A program made the translations under genes and the position numbers. From contig NZ_JACIFH010000001.1 of the NCBI RefSeq assembly GCF_014197265.1, forward strand, positions 620,001-684,000: 64,000 nucleotides of DNA. The letters are read 5' to 3'. This stretch comes from Microbacterium invictum (GTDB lineage: Bacteria > Actinomycetota > Actinomycetes > Actinomycetales > Microbacteriaceae). Within the stretch, counting starts at the first letter, position 1. Each line of letters starts with the position of its first letter. Shown here piece after piece: positions 1-8,167 of this stretch. A model generated the notes under the pieces. That model ran no database searches and was not told the origin of the DNA. It saw only the letters and a list, made by a program, of their open reading frames with translations.

Positions 1-29
1 GCGCCCCGTCCGGGACGCCTTCTTCATAT

Positions 30-106
30 TGGTTGCGGGGGCAGGATTTGAACCTACGACCTCTGGGTTATGAGCCCAGCGAGCTACCGAGCTGCTCCAC
101 CCCGCG
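30..106 (-). tRNA. Initiator tRNA-fMet (anticodon CAT)
   Basis: Read on the minus strand, the 77-nt sequence starts CGCGGGG and ends CCCCCGCAACCA. It matches bacterial initiator tRNA closely, including the unpaired C1 opposite A72 that marks fMet. The anticodon loop holds CAT inside the stem CTGGG/CCCAG. The 3' CCA is encoded in the genome, unlike the tRNA-Leu gene in this window. The elongator tRNA-Met is excluded by the C1:A72 mismatch and the three G:C pairs in the anticodon stem. Confidence 0.96.
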
Positions 107-117
107 TCACGTCTTCT

Positions 118-123
118 ACTTTA
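118..123 (-). promoter_or_regulatory. Probable -10 box of the tRNA-fMet promoter
   Basis: TAAAGT on the minus strand lies 11 nt before the first base of the mature tRNA, inside the only AT-rich spot upstream. No convincing -35 box is visible. Confidence 0.4.
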
Positions 124-189
124 CCACGCGCAGGGGTGTGCTCCTGCACGCGGTTGCCGTTCCGGCATCCGGCACGGGAGGATGATCGC

Positions 190-690
190 ATGCACGAGCG
201 CCCGCGGACCGCCCCCGAGGTGAAGGACGACGGTCGCGCCGAGACGGCCGACGAGCGCGCGGACCGCAACTGGAGCGAGGTGCTGCAAGAGCTGCGTGTG
301 CTGCAGACCGGCACGCAGATCCTGACCGGCTTCCTGCTGGCGCTGGCCTTCCAGCCCGCCTTCGCCGATCTCGACGATGTCGAGCGGGCCTTCTACCTCA
401 CGCTGGTCGTGCTCGCGGCCATCAGTGCGATCGTGGCGCTGGCTCCGGTCGCGTTCCACCGCACCGTCTTCCGCCATCACGCGAAGCCCACCGTCGTCGC
501 CTACGGGCACGCGGCGCTGATCACCGCGCTCGCGACCGTCTCCGTGCTGCTGGTGGGGGTGGTGGCGTTCGTGTTCCTGGTGGTGGTCGGGGCTGCCGCG
601 TCGTGGATCTCGGGCATCGCACTGGGGATCCTCATCGCCGCCCTGTGGGCGGCCATTCCGTTCGCACTGCGCCGTCAGGAGACCTCGTGA
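190..690 (+). CDS. DUF6328 family integral membrane protein
   Basis: A 166-residue protein of unknown function. A charged N-terminal stretch of about 26 residues is followed by NWSEVLQELRVLQTG, typical of the DUF6328 family. Four hydrophobic segments follow, at roughly residues 42-58, 68-90, 105-130 and 135-158, so it should sit in the cytoplasmic membrane. The ATG at 190 was chosen because an upstream in-frame ATG would start inside the tRNA-fMet gene. The stop overlaps the GTG of the downstream amidohydrolase in a GTGA arrangement, so the two are probably co-translated. Function is not known. Confidence 0.8.
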   Translation: MHERPRTAPEVKDDGRAETADERADRNWSEVLQELRVLQTGTQILTGFLLALAFQPAFADLDDVERAFYLTLVVLAAISAIVALAPVAFHRTVFRHHAKPTVVAYGHAALITALATVSVLLVGVVAFVFLVVVGAAASWISGIALGILIAALWAAIPFALRRQETS

Positions 691-1496
691 GCGTCGCCGA
701 GTCCGCGATCGCCGTCGCCCAGTTCGCGCCGACGGCCGACGCCGCCGCCAACCTCGAGCTGATCGAGGAGCTGACGGAGCGGGCCGTGGCCCGGGGCGCG
801 CGGGTGGTGCTGTTCCCCGAGTACTCGAGCTACTTCGTGCACCCGTTCGACGACTCCCTCGCGCGCCATGCCGAGGATCTCGACGGACCGTTCGTGCAGA
901 CACTGACCCGGCTCGCCGGCGATCACGACGTGCACATCGTCGCGGGGCTGCTGGAGCGGGGCGCCGACGCGCGCCGCGTGCGCAACACGGTGGTCGCCGT
1001 CGACGGGTCGGGCGTGCGCGCGACCTACCGCAAGCTGCACCTGTACGACGCGTTCGGCCAGCGTGAGTCGGACTGGGTCGAGCCGGGGGAGATCGCGTCG
1101 CCCGAGACGTTCGAGGTGGACGGGCTCCGGTTCGCACTGATGACCTGCTACGACCTGCGATTCCCCGAGGTGGCCCGCGAACTGGCCGACACCGGCGCGC
1201 AGGTGATTCTGGTGGCTGCCGAGTGGGTGCGGGGACCTCTCAAGGAGCATCACTGGCGCACGCTGCTGCATGCCCGGGCGATCGAGAACACGGTCTTCGT
1301 CGCCGCGGCCGACCACCCGCCGCCGCTGGGAGTGGGGGCATCGATGATCGTGGATCCGCAGGGCGTCGAACTCGCGGCTGTCGGCACGACCAGTGACGTG
1401 GCGCTGGCGTGGGTGGATGCCGGTGACGTCGAGCGCGTGCGCCGGGTCAACCCCGCGCTGCAGCTCCGCCGCTTCCGCGTCGTGCCGCGGGCGTGA
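687..1496 (+). CDS. Carbon-nitrogen hydrolase (nitrilase superfamily amidohydrolase)
   Basis: This 269-residue protein carries the Glu-Lys-Cys triad of the nitrilase superfamily: Glu45 in LFPEYSS, Lys115 in YRKLHLYD and Cys154 in MTCYDLRFPE. Such enzymes hydrolyse non-peptide C-N bonds. The closest functional groups are omega-amidase/Nit2-like and deaminated-glutathione amidase-like enzymes, but the substrate cannot be read from sequence. The GTG at 687 overlaps the previous stop by four bases. Its stop codon directly abuts the stop of the convergent aminotransferase gene (TGA then TCA at 1494-1499). A pairing of omega-amidase with an aminotransferase would make sense, but they are not in one operon. 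Confidence 0.9.
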   Translation: MSVAESAIAVAQFAPTADAAANLELIEELTERAVARGARVVLFPEYSSYFVHPFDDSLARHAEDLDGPFVQTLTRLAGDHDVHIVAGLLERGADARRVRNTVVAVDGSGVRATYRKLHLYDAFGQRESDWVEPGEIASPETFEVDGLRFALMTCYDLRFPEVARELADTGAQVILVAAEWVRGPLKEHHWRTLLHARAIENTVFVAAADHPPPLGVGASMIVDPQGVELAAVGTTSDVALAWVDAGDVERVRRVNPALQLRRFRVVPRA

Positions 1497-2705
1497 TCAG
1501 AGGCGCGGCCCCGCAGCGCCGAGCCGGCGGGCCGCCTCGGCGATGACATCGGTGCGCTTGCACGCGGCGAAGCGGACCAGAGTCGCGTAGTCGGACCGGT
1601 GCGCCGGCGTCACGAATGCCGTGAGCGGTATGGCCACGACACCGGCGCGCTCTGGCAGGCTGCGGCAGAATTCCGCGGCATCCATCGCCCCGACGGGGGC
1701 CGCGTCGGCGACGGTGAAGTACGACCCGCTCGGTGACGACACCGCGAATCCGGCGTCGCGCAGCCCGGCGCCGAGCAGTGCCGCCTTCGCCCGCATCGTC
1801 GCGGCGATGCCGGTGAAGTAGGCGTCCGGCAGTCGCAAGCCCGCGGCGATGGCGGGCTGGAAGGGAGCACCACCGGAGTAGGTGAGGAACTGCTTGACCG
1901 CGAGGACCGCCTGGACGAGGGACTCGGGGCCGCTGATCCACCCGACCTTCCAGCCGGTCGTGGCGAACGTCTTGCCGCCCGATGAGATGGTGAGGGTGCG
2001 GGCGGCGGCGCCGGGGAGGGTGGCGATGGGCAGATGGGCGCGATCGAAGACGAGATGCTCGTAGACCTCGTCGGTCACGATGAGAGTGTCGTGGCGGTCC
2101 GCGAGGCGCACGATCTCGGCGCGCACCTGCGAAGTGAGCACGGCGCCGGTCGGGTTGTGCGGGTCGTTGACCAGGATGAGCCGGGTCCGATCGGTGACGG
2201 CGTCGCGCAGTCGGTCGATATCGGGCTGGAAATCGGGCCAGCGCAGCGGCACCGTCACCAGGCGCGCGCCGGCCAGCGCCACGCAGGCGGCGTAGGAGTC
2301 GTAGTACGGCTCGAAGACGACCACCTCGTCGTCGGGGGAGTCGATGAGGGCGAGGAGCGTCGCCGCCAGCGCCTCGGTGGCACCGGCGGTGACGAGGATC
2401 TCGCGCTGTGGATCGGGCGTCAGGCCGTAGAAGCGCTCCTGATGCTCGGCGATGGCGGCGAGCAGATCGGGGTCGCCGCGGCCGGGCGGGTACTGGTTGA
2501 CGCCGCCGGCGATGGCGGCGCGGGCGGCCTCGAGCACTTCCGCCGGGCCGTCTTCATCGGGGAAGCCCTGGCCGAGGTTGATGGCGCCGGTGCTCTGGGC
2601 GAGTGCGCTCATCTCCGCGAAGATGGTGGGGACGGCCGCACCCGTGGCGTCCAGCAGGCCGGCGCCGGCTGCCGTGCGCCGCCAGGCTCCCGGGACCTCG
2701 TTCAT
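1497..2705 (-). CDS. Class I/II PLP-dependent aminotransferase
   Basis: The 402-residue protein has a fold-type I aminotransferase layout: INLGQGFPD near residue 42, the NPTG motif near 184-187, Asp212 in TDEVYEHL for the pyridine nitrogen, and the Schiff-base Lys245 in SSGGKTFATTGWK. It resembles the KAT/YbdL/DapC-like group (methionine, kynurenine or succinyl-diaminopimelate aminotransferase). I do not assign the substrate. A minus-strand TAGCCT box at 2713-2718 ends 7 nt before the ATG, which predicts a leaderless mRNA. The gene is divergent from the HtrA-like protease gene. Confidence 0.9.
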   Translation of the reverse strand: MNEVPGAWRRTAAGAGLLDATGAAVPTIFAEMSALAQSTGAINLGQGFPDEDGPAEVLEAARAAIAGGVNQYPPGRGDPDLLAAIAEHQERFYGLTPDPQREILVTAGATEALAATLLALIDSPDDEVVVFEPYYDSYAACVALAGARLVTVPLRWPDFQPDIDRLRDAVTDRTRLILVNDPHNPTGAVLTSQVRAEIVRLADRHDTLIVTDEVYEHLVFDRAHLPIATLPGAAARTLTISSGGKTFATTGWKVGWISGPESLVQAVLAVKQFLTYSGGAPFQPAIAAGLRLPDAYFTGIAATMRAKAALLGAGLRDAGFAVSSPSGSYFTVADAAPVGAMDAAEFCRSLPERAGVVAIPLTAFVTPAHRSDYATLVRFAACKRTDVIAEAARRLGAAGPRL

Positions 2706-2804
2706 CGCGATCAGGCTACACGCATAGGCTCATAGGGGCTCGGTCATAGGGTCCGCACAGGAGGCCGGGGCATTCTGTGGGATGTACCGGATGAAGGAGT
2801 ACTC

Positions 2805-4238
2805 ATGAGCGACACGATCCCCCCGCGGCCACCGCTGCCGGGCCAGTCCCGATCCACCACCCCCGCCGAGTCTGCGACGCCTCCCGTCGATCCGGCGCAG
2901 GCACCGTACATCGCGCCGCACGCCCGACCGCTCGACGGTGCGGGAGCCCCGCCCGCTGGCGCATCCTTCAGCGCGGCGCCCACCGGCATCCACCCCACCG
3001 TTCCGACCCAGCCTTACGGTGCCCCGCAGGCGTCGGCGTCGGCGCCGGCGTCCGATGGCAAGGTCGGCGCGGGCAAGATCGTCGCGATCATGGTCGCCGC
3101 CGCCCTCGTGGGCGGCGCCGCGGGCCTGGGCGGCGCGGCCGCCGGAGCCTCGTTCTTCGGCGCGGCGCAGACCGTCGTCACCTCCGGACCGTCGACCGTG
3201 ACGGTCAACAGCCCCGATGACGTCAACGCCACCACCGCGATCGCCGCGAAGACCGTGCCGAGCGTCGTGACGATCTCGGCGTCGGACGGCTCGTCGGGCG
3301 GCACCGGTTCGGGTGTCATCCTCACCGAGGACGGCTACGTCGTCACCAATACGCACGTCGTCACCCTCGACGGCGCCACGGCCGACCCGTCGCTGCGGGT
3401 GACCACCTCGGACGGCAAGGTGTACCAGGCCACGATCGTCGGCACCGACCCGATGTACGACCTCGCGGTCATCAAGCTCACCGACGCCGAGGGCCTCACC
3501 CCGATCGAGTTCGCCTCGTCGGGCGACCTGAACGTGGGCGACCAGACCGTCGCCGTCGGCGCCCCGCTCGGCCTGGCGAACACGGTCACCACCGGCATCG
3601 TCAGCGCCCTGAACCGCTCCATCAGCATCGCCTCGTCGGCGGCGCCGGAGACGCCTTCGGAGGGCGAGGAGGGCAACGAGTCGCCGTTCCAGTTCGACTT
3701 CGGGCAGGGCGAGCAGAACACCACCGCCTCGGGTTCGATCTCCATCGCGGTCATCCAGACCGACGCGGCCATCAACCCCGGCAACTCCGGTGGCGCGCTG
3801 GTCGACGGCGACGGCAAGCTCATCGGCATCAACGTCGCCATCGCGACCGCCGGCGGCACCTCGACCGAGGCCGGTTCGATCGGTGTCGGGTTCTCGATCC
3901 CGTCCGACATCGTCCAGCGCATCACCGACGAGATCATCGAAGACGGCGCCGCCACACACGGTCTGCTGGGCGCGATGGTCGGCGACGCCGCCGCGCGCGA
4001 GGGCGCGACCACCGCCGGCGCGTACATCAGCGAGGTCACCGGAGGCGGTGCGGCGGCGTCCGCCGGGCTGCGGGCCGGCGATGTCGTCACGTCGTTCAAC
4101 GGCCTGCCGATCACCGACGCCACGGACCTGACCGCGCAGGTGCGCGCACTCGCAGCCGGCTCGACCACGACGGTCGTCTACGTCCGCGACGAGCAGACCC
4201 AGTCCGCCGAGGTGACCCTGGGCGAACTCGAGCAGTAG
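2805..4238 (+). CDS. HtrA/DegP-like membrane-anchored serine protease with PDZ domain
   Basis: A 477-residue S1C-family protease for envelope protein quality control. A Pro/Ala-rich cytoplasmic tail of about 88 residues precedes one Gly/Ala-rich membrane segment (about 90-119). The extracytoplasmic protease domain has His184 (TNTHVV), Asp219 (YDLAV) and Ser328 (NPGNSGGAL). A PDZ domain follows at about 385-470. A short acidic insertion (about 278-308) separates Asp from Ser. The RBS AAGGAG sits just upstream of the ATG, so unlike many neighbours this mRNA is leadered. A plausible -10 box is TAGGGT at 2747-2752. It could be labelled HtrA, PepD or DegP; the paralogue cannot be decided. Confidence 0.93.
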   Translation: MSDTIPPRPPLPGQSRSTTPAESATPPVDPAQAPYIAPHARPLDGAGAPPAGASFSAAPTGIHPTVPTQPYGAPQASASAPASDGKVGAGKIVAIMVAAALVGGAAGLGGAAAGASFFGAAQTVVTSGPSTVTVNSPDDVNATTAIAAKTVPSVVTISASDGSSGGTGSGVILTEDGYVVTNTHVVTLDGATADPSLRVTTSDGKVYQATIVGTDPMYDLAVIKLTDAEGLTPIEFASSGDLNVGDQTVAVGAPLGLANTVTTGIVSALNRSISIASSAAPETPSEGEEGNESPFQFDFGQGEQNTTASGSISIAVIQTDAAINPGNSGGALVDGDGKLIGINVAIATAGGTSTEAGSIGVGFSIPSDIVQRITDEIIEDGAATHGLLGAMVGDAAAREGATTAGAYISEVTGGGAAASAGLRAGDVVTSFNGLPITDATDLTAQVRALAAGSTTTVVYVRDEQTQSAEVTLGELEQ

Positions 4239-4272
4239 CCCGGTCCGCCGGTACACACGCAGACAGGACGCT

Positions 4273-4295
4273 ACCCCGCGATAGGCTCGCGGGGT
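4273..4295. promoter_or_regulatory. Perfect 9-bp-arm palindrome over the -10 box and start of the CDP-glycerol transferase gene
   Basis: The arms ACCCCGCGA (4273-4281) and TCGCGGGGT (4287-4295) are exact reverse complements separated by TAGGC. The -10 box TAGGCT (4282-4287) lies in the centre and the GTG start (4294) overlaps the right arm. If transcription begins at the start codon, the palindrome is a DNA operator rather than an RNA hairpin. No T-tract follows, so a terminator for the upstream protease gene is less likely. Confidence 0.5.
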
Positions 4296-5559
4296 GGCGT
4301 CCTTCTCGTTCGGCGCGGGCAATGCCGCGGCGCTCCTGCGTGTGCCGCTGTATCTCACGGGCCGGTTGATCACCCTCGTGGTCCCGCGCTCCCGTGACGA
4401 GTGGGTGTTCGGATGCGCGATCGGGGTCGCCGACGGTGCGCTGGCGCTCTGGGAGCAGGCTGCGCAGGCGGGCGAGAACGCGGTGTGGCTCACCGGGGGT
4501 CATCAAGACGCGGCCGAGGCGGCAGCCCGCGGCATCCCGTCCCTGCCGAAGCACTCGGTGCGCGGCTTCTGGCGCACCGCACGCGCCCGGGTGATCGTGG
4601 TGACCCACGGCTTCGGCGACGTGAACCGCTACGCGACATCGGGCGCCTTCCTCGTGCAGCTGTGGCACGGCATCCCGCTCAAGCGCATCGGCCTGGACTC
4701 GCCCGTCACCACCCGCAGCCCCTTCCGCGCGGGCGCGCGGGCGATCAGCGCGCTGCTGCGCACGTCGTACCGGGCGACGCAGCGGCGCATCCGGCTGATC
4801 CCCGCAGCCTCCCACCTCGTGCGGGGGCGGCTGGAGTCTGCCTTCGCGCTGTCGGACGAGCGGGTGCCCGTCACCGGCGAGCCCCGCGTCGACGTGCTGT
4901 CGCAGGGGACGCCACAGCAGCGCCGCATGACCGCGCGAGCGCGGCTCGGGCAGCTCGCGTCGCTGCCGGGCGACGCCTCCCGCGCGATCCTGTATGCACC
5001 GACCTGGCGTGACGGCGAGCCCGACCCCCACGGTCCCGACGCCGCGCAGTGGGCCCGTCTCACCGCGCTGCTCGACGCGCACGACGCCGTGCTGCTGCGC
5101 CGCGCGCACCACCTCGGCACCGGATCGCCGGCAGTCGGCCACCCTCGCGTGCAGCCCCTGGGCAGTGACGTGGTCGCCGACGTCACTCCGCTGCTGCCGG
5201 CCATGGACGTGTTGATCACCGACTACTCCTCCCTCGTGTTCGACGCCGCGCTGGTTCCCTTGCCCACGGTCTTCTTCGCCCCGGACGTGGCGGAGTACGC
5301 GGCGCGGCGCGGGTTCTACGGGACGTATGCCGACATCGCGGGGACCGACTTCGCCGAGGGCTGGGATGCCGTGATCGCCGACCTCGAGCGCGTGCTGGCC
5401 GACCCCGCCGAGCGGGACCGTCGCCTCGACGCCGCGGCCAGGCTCAACACGCGGGTGCACGCGTATGAGGACGGTGGCAACACCGCGCGCGTGTATCGTG
5501 CGATCCGTGCCGGACTGGCACGCGACCGCCGGCGGACGCCGGCCGGTGGGGAGGAATGA
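4294..5559 (+). CDS. CDP-glycerol:glycerophosphate glycerophosphotransferase family protein (1)
   Basis: A 421-residue TagB/TagF-like enzyme predicted to transfer polyol-phosphate units from a CDP-activated donor to a teichoic acid-type cell-wall polymer. Family landmarks are LWHGIPLKR near residue 122, LYAPTWRDG near 234 and LITDYSSLVFD near 308, with spacing typical of the GT-B fold. It acts at the inner face of the membrane. The GTG start lies 6 nt after the TAGGCT -10 box, implying a leaderless transcript. The stop overlaps the next gene (ATGA), a second member of the family. Donor and acceptor (glycerol, ribitol or sugar-phosphate) are unknown. Confidence 0.85.
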   Translation: MASFSFGAGNAAALLRVPLYLTGRLITLVVPRSRDEWVFGCAIGVADGALALWEQAAQAGENAVWLTGGHQDAAEAAARGIPSLPKHSVRGFWRTARARVIVVTHGFGDVNRYATSGAFLVQLWHGIPLKRIGLDSPVTTRSPFRAGARAISALLRTSYRATQRRIRLIPAASHLVRGRLESAFALSDERVPVTGEPRVDVLSQGTPQQRRMTARARLGQLASLPGDASRAILYAPTWRDGEPDPHGPDAAQWARLTALLDAHDAVLLRRAHHLGTGSPAVGHPRVQPLGSDVVADVTPLLPAMDVLITDYSSLVFDAALVPLPTVFFAPDVAEYAARRGFYGTYADIAGTDFAEGWDAVIADLERVLADPAERDRRLDAAARLNTRVHAYEDGGNTARVYRAIRAGLARDRRRTPAGGEE

Positions 5560-7007
5560 TGCAGGCGCTGTTCGATCCAGCCGACGAGGCGCTCGTCCTC
5601 AGCGGCTCCGGCCCTCGCCCCGCCGCCGTCGAGATCGTCGGCGCTCGCGCGCATGTCTCCGCACGGATCACCGGTCGCGGCCGCACCTGGCGCGCCGTGG
5701 CGTCGCTGCGCGCGGCGCGCTGGGGCGGGCCCGCTCTGCCGCTTCCGGCAGGGGAGTACGAGATCCGGGTGACGGATGCCGGAGGCGTCGCCCTCGAGGT
5801 CACCGCAGAGCTCCCGCTGACGATGTTCCCGACGCTGCGCGCGTCGCTCGCCGGATCCGCCCTGACCATCGGGCCGCCGATCGACCCGGCCTACGATTCG
5901 GGCGAAGGTCAGGATGCCCTCGAGCGACGATACGCGACTCGCCCCGGGGGCCTGGAGAACGCGGTCTTCTTCGAGAGCTTCTACGGCCGCAACGCGAGCT
6001 GCAACCCGCTCGCCATCGACCGAGAACTCGCACGGGTCGCCCCCGGCGTCACCCGGTACTGGAGTGTGGTCGACCTGTCGGTGCCGGTGCCGGACGGGGC
6101 GATCGCGGTCGTCGACGGCAGCCCGGAGTGGTGGCGCGCGCGGGGGTCGGCCCGGTTGCTGGTGGTCAACGACTGGCTGCGGCGCCGGTTCGCGCGGCGC
6201 CGGGGACAGGTCGTGCTGCAGACCTGGCACGGCACGCCGCTGAAGCGCCTCGCGCTGCACCGTCCGGGCTTCGACCCACGGCGTGCCGCTGCCGTGGTGC
6301 GGGAGGGGCGACGCTGGAACGTGCTGATGGCACAGAGCCCGTACGGCGCGCGCATTCTGCGAAAGGCATATGCGTTCCTGCGGCGTCCGATCTGGGTCGA
6401 GGGGTACCCGCGCAACGACGTCCTTCTCGCCGGCGACGGCACCGGCATCCGCTCCACCCTCGGCATCGCTCCGCAGGAGAAGATCGTCCTCTACGCACCG
6501 ACCTGGCGCGACGACCGCGATCGGATCGTGGACTTCCTCGACCTCCCGGCGCTGGCTGCGCAGATCGACGCCGTCGTGCTCGTCCGCGGGCATTCGCGCA
6601 CGCTGGCGGCGGGTGCGGATGCGTCCGGCCCGCGCGTCATCGACGTGTCGGCCTACCCCGACATCGCCCAGCTGCTGCGGGTGGCCGACGTGCTGGTCAC
6701 CGACTATTCGTCGGTCATGTTCGACTTCACCGTGACCGGCAAGCCCATCCACTTCTTCACACCCGACCTCGATCACTACCGGGGCGAGCTGCGCGGCTTC
6801 TACTTCGACCTCGCGTCCCGGGCGCCGGGGCCGGTCTCGACCACGCAGGACGAACTGGCAGCGGCGATCTCCGATCCCACGGTGGGTGAGCGGTTCGCCG
6901 ACCGCTACGCGCGCTGGCGCGAGGTGTTCAACGGCCGCGACGACGGCCATGCCGCGCAGCGTGTGGTGGCGCGCATCCTCGATCAGGGATTCGTCGACCG
7001 CGAGTGA
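5556..7007 (+). CDS. CDP-glycerol:glycerophosphate glycerophosphotransferase family protein (2)
   Basis: A 483-residue protein translationally coupled to the upstream paralogue. Residues 1 to about 120 look like a separate beta-rich N-terminal domain without recognisable motifs. The transferase domain follows, with TWHGTPLKR near 223, LYAPTWRDD near 313 and LVTDYSSVMFDF near 382. It is more canonical than the third copy at 8168-9442. Presence of two coupled paralogues suggests a primase/polymerase pair (TagB-like and TagF-like), which is inference. Confidence 0.87.
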   Translation: MMQALFDPADEALVLSGSGPRPAAVEIVGARAHVSARITGRGRTWRAVASLRAARWGGPALPLPAGEYEIRVTDAGGVALEVTAELPLTMFPTLRASLAGSALTIGPPIDPAYDSGEGQDALERRYATRPGGLENAVFFESFYGRNASCNPLAIDRELARVAPGVTRYWSVVDLSVPVPDGAIAVVDGSPEWWRARGSARLLVVNDWLRRRFARRRGQVVLQTWHGTPLKRLALHRPGFDPRRAAAVVREGRRWNVLMAQSPYGARILRKAYAFLRRPIWVEGYPRNDVLLAGDGTGIRSTLGIAPQEKIVLYAPTWRDDRDRIVDFLDLPALAAQIDAVVLVRGHSRTLAAGADASGPRVIDVSAYPDIAQLLRVADVLVTDYSSVMFDFTVTGKPIHFFTPDLDHYRGELRGFYFDLASRAPGPVSTTQDELAAAISDPTVGERFADRYARWREVFNGRDDGHAAQRVVARILDQGFVDRE

Positions 7008-7022
7008 GCGCCCGCCCGCGTG

Positions 7023-8114
7023 TCAGGGCAGCGGGGTGTTGCGGTGCAGCCGCGACGAGTCCACGTTCTCGCGGGCGCCGCGGAGCACGCCGACGACGAA
7101 GCCGAGCCCCCACGCGACGTGCATCGTGGGAAGCACTGCCAGGGTCCACAGGCGTTCGCGCCGACTCTGCCCGGTTCCCGGACGCAGCGCGACCCAGACG
7201 ACGAGCAGCGCGTAGGCGATCAGCGGCAGGAAGACGATGGATGCCGCCAGCGCCCAGCCACCGGTCAGCACGCCGGTCAGGATGAGGGCGGCCACGGCGA
7301 TCGCGAGCACCAGCGCGAGGACGAGCAGCGGCGGGGCGAAGAAGCGCAGTGAGTTGCGACGGCCGTAGCGGCGCACGAGCTCGCCGCGCCACGTGCCCGT
7401 CGAGCGGAACTGCTGTGCGAGCCGCACCCAGCTCTCCCGTGGCCAGTACGTGACCGCCAGCGCCGGATCGAACCACACCCGGTAGCCGGCACGGCGGATG
7501 CGCAGATTGAGCTCCCAGTCCTCGCCGCGGCGGATGGACTCGTCGAAGAAGCCGACCCCTTCGAGCACGTCGCGGCGCATGACGCCGAGGTACGCGGACT
7601 CTGCCGGACCTTCGTCGCCCCCGGAGTGATAGGCGCCGCCGCCGAGGCCGATCGGGGAGTTGTACGCCCGTGCGACGGCGCGCTGGAACGGAGTGCGACC
7701 GTCGGCGCGCATGACGCCGCCGACGTTCGCGGCGCGGGTGCGCGCGAGTGTCGTCAGCGCCCGCGCGGTGTACCCGGCCTCGAGTTCGGAATGCGCGTCC
7801 ACGCGCACGATCGTCGGATGGGCTCCGGCGCGGATGGCGAGGTTCAGCCCCACCGGGATGTCGGCGGCGGGGTTGTCGACGAGACGGATCCGGCGGTCGT
7901 CGGCGGCCATGCGCCGGGCGAGCTCCGTGGTGCCGTCGGAGGAGGGGCCGAGAGCCAGGATCAGCTCGGACGGGCCGTCGTGCTCCTGGGCGAGTACGGA
8001 GGCGACGGCGTGCTCGAGGTACGCGGCCTCATTGAGGACCGGCATGACGAAGGTGACCCCCGACCCGGCAGGCGGAACGATGGCATCCCGGACCACGGGC
8101 TCGACGTCGTGCAC
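7023..8114 (-). CDS. Family 2 glycosyltransferase with C-terminal membrane segments
   Basis: A 363-residue GT-A enzyme. It shows FVMPVLNEAAYLEHAV near the start, a nucleotide-sugar binding region with RVDAHSE in place of DxD, and RRGEDWELNLRIR typical of GT2 acceptor/catalytic loops. At least three hydrophobic segments near the C-terminus anchor it in the membrane. The open frame extends upstream into the divergent gene, so I chose the GTG at 8114. CATGAT (8121-8126, minus strand) ends 6 nt before it and could be a leaderless promoter. Flanked by three CDP-glycerol transferases, it may add sugars to the same surface polymer. Confidence 0.85.
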   Translation of the reverse strand: MHDVEPVVRDAIVPPAGSGVTFVMPVLNEAAYLEHAVASVLAQEHDGPSELILALGPSSDGTTELARRMAADDRRIRLVDNPAADIPVGLNLAIRAGAHPTIVRVDAHSELEAGYTARALTTLARTRAANVGGVMRADGRTPFQRAVARAYNSPIGLGGGAYHSGGDEGPAESAYLGVMRRDVLEGVGFFDESIRRGEDWELNLRIRRAGYRVWFDPALAVTYWPRESWVRLAQQFRSTGTWRGELVRRYGRRNSLRFFAPPLLVLALVLAIAVAALILTGVLTGGWALAASIVFLPLIAYALLVVWVALRPGTGQSRRERLWTLAVLPTMHVAWGLGFVVGVLRGARENVDSSRLHRNTPLP

Positions 8115-8167
8115 TCGTCGATCATGCCATGGCGGGCGCGGCGGAGCGGGCTCGGTAGGCTGGAGCG

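Noticed and set aside
1494..1499. TGATCA palindrome at the junction of two convergent stop codons
   Set aside because: It is simply two abutting stop codons on opposite strands.
2730..4493. 587-residue minus-strand open frame opposite the HtrA-like gene
   Set aside because: Arg/Gly-rich shadow of a real gene on the other strand.
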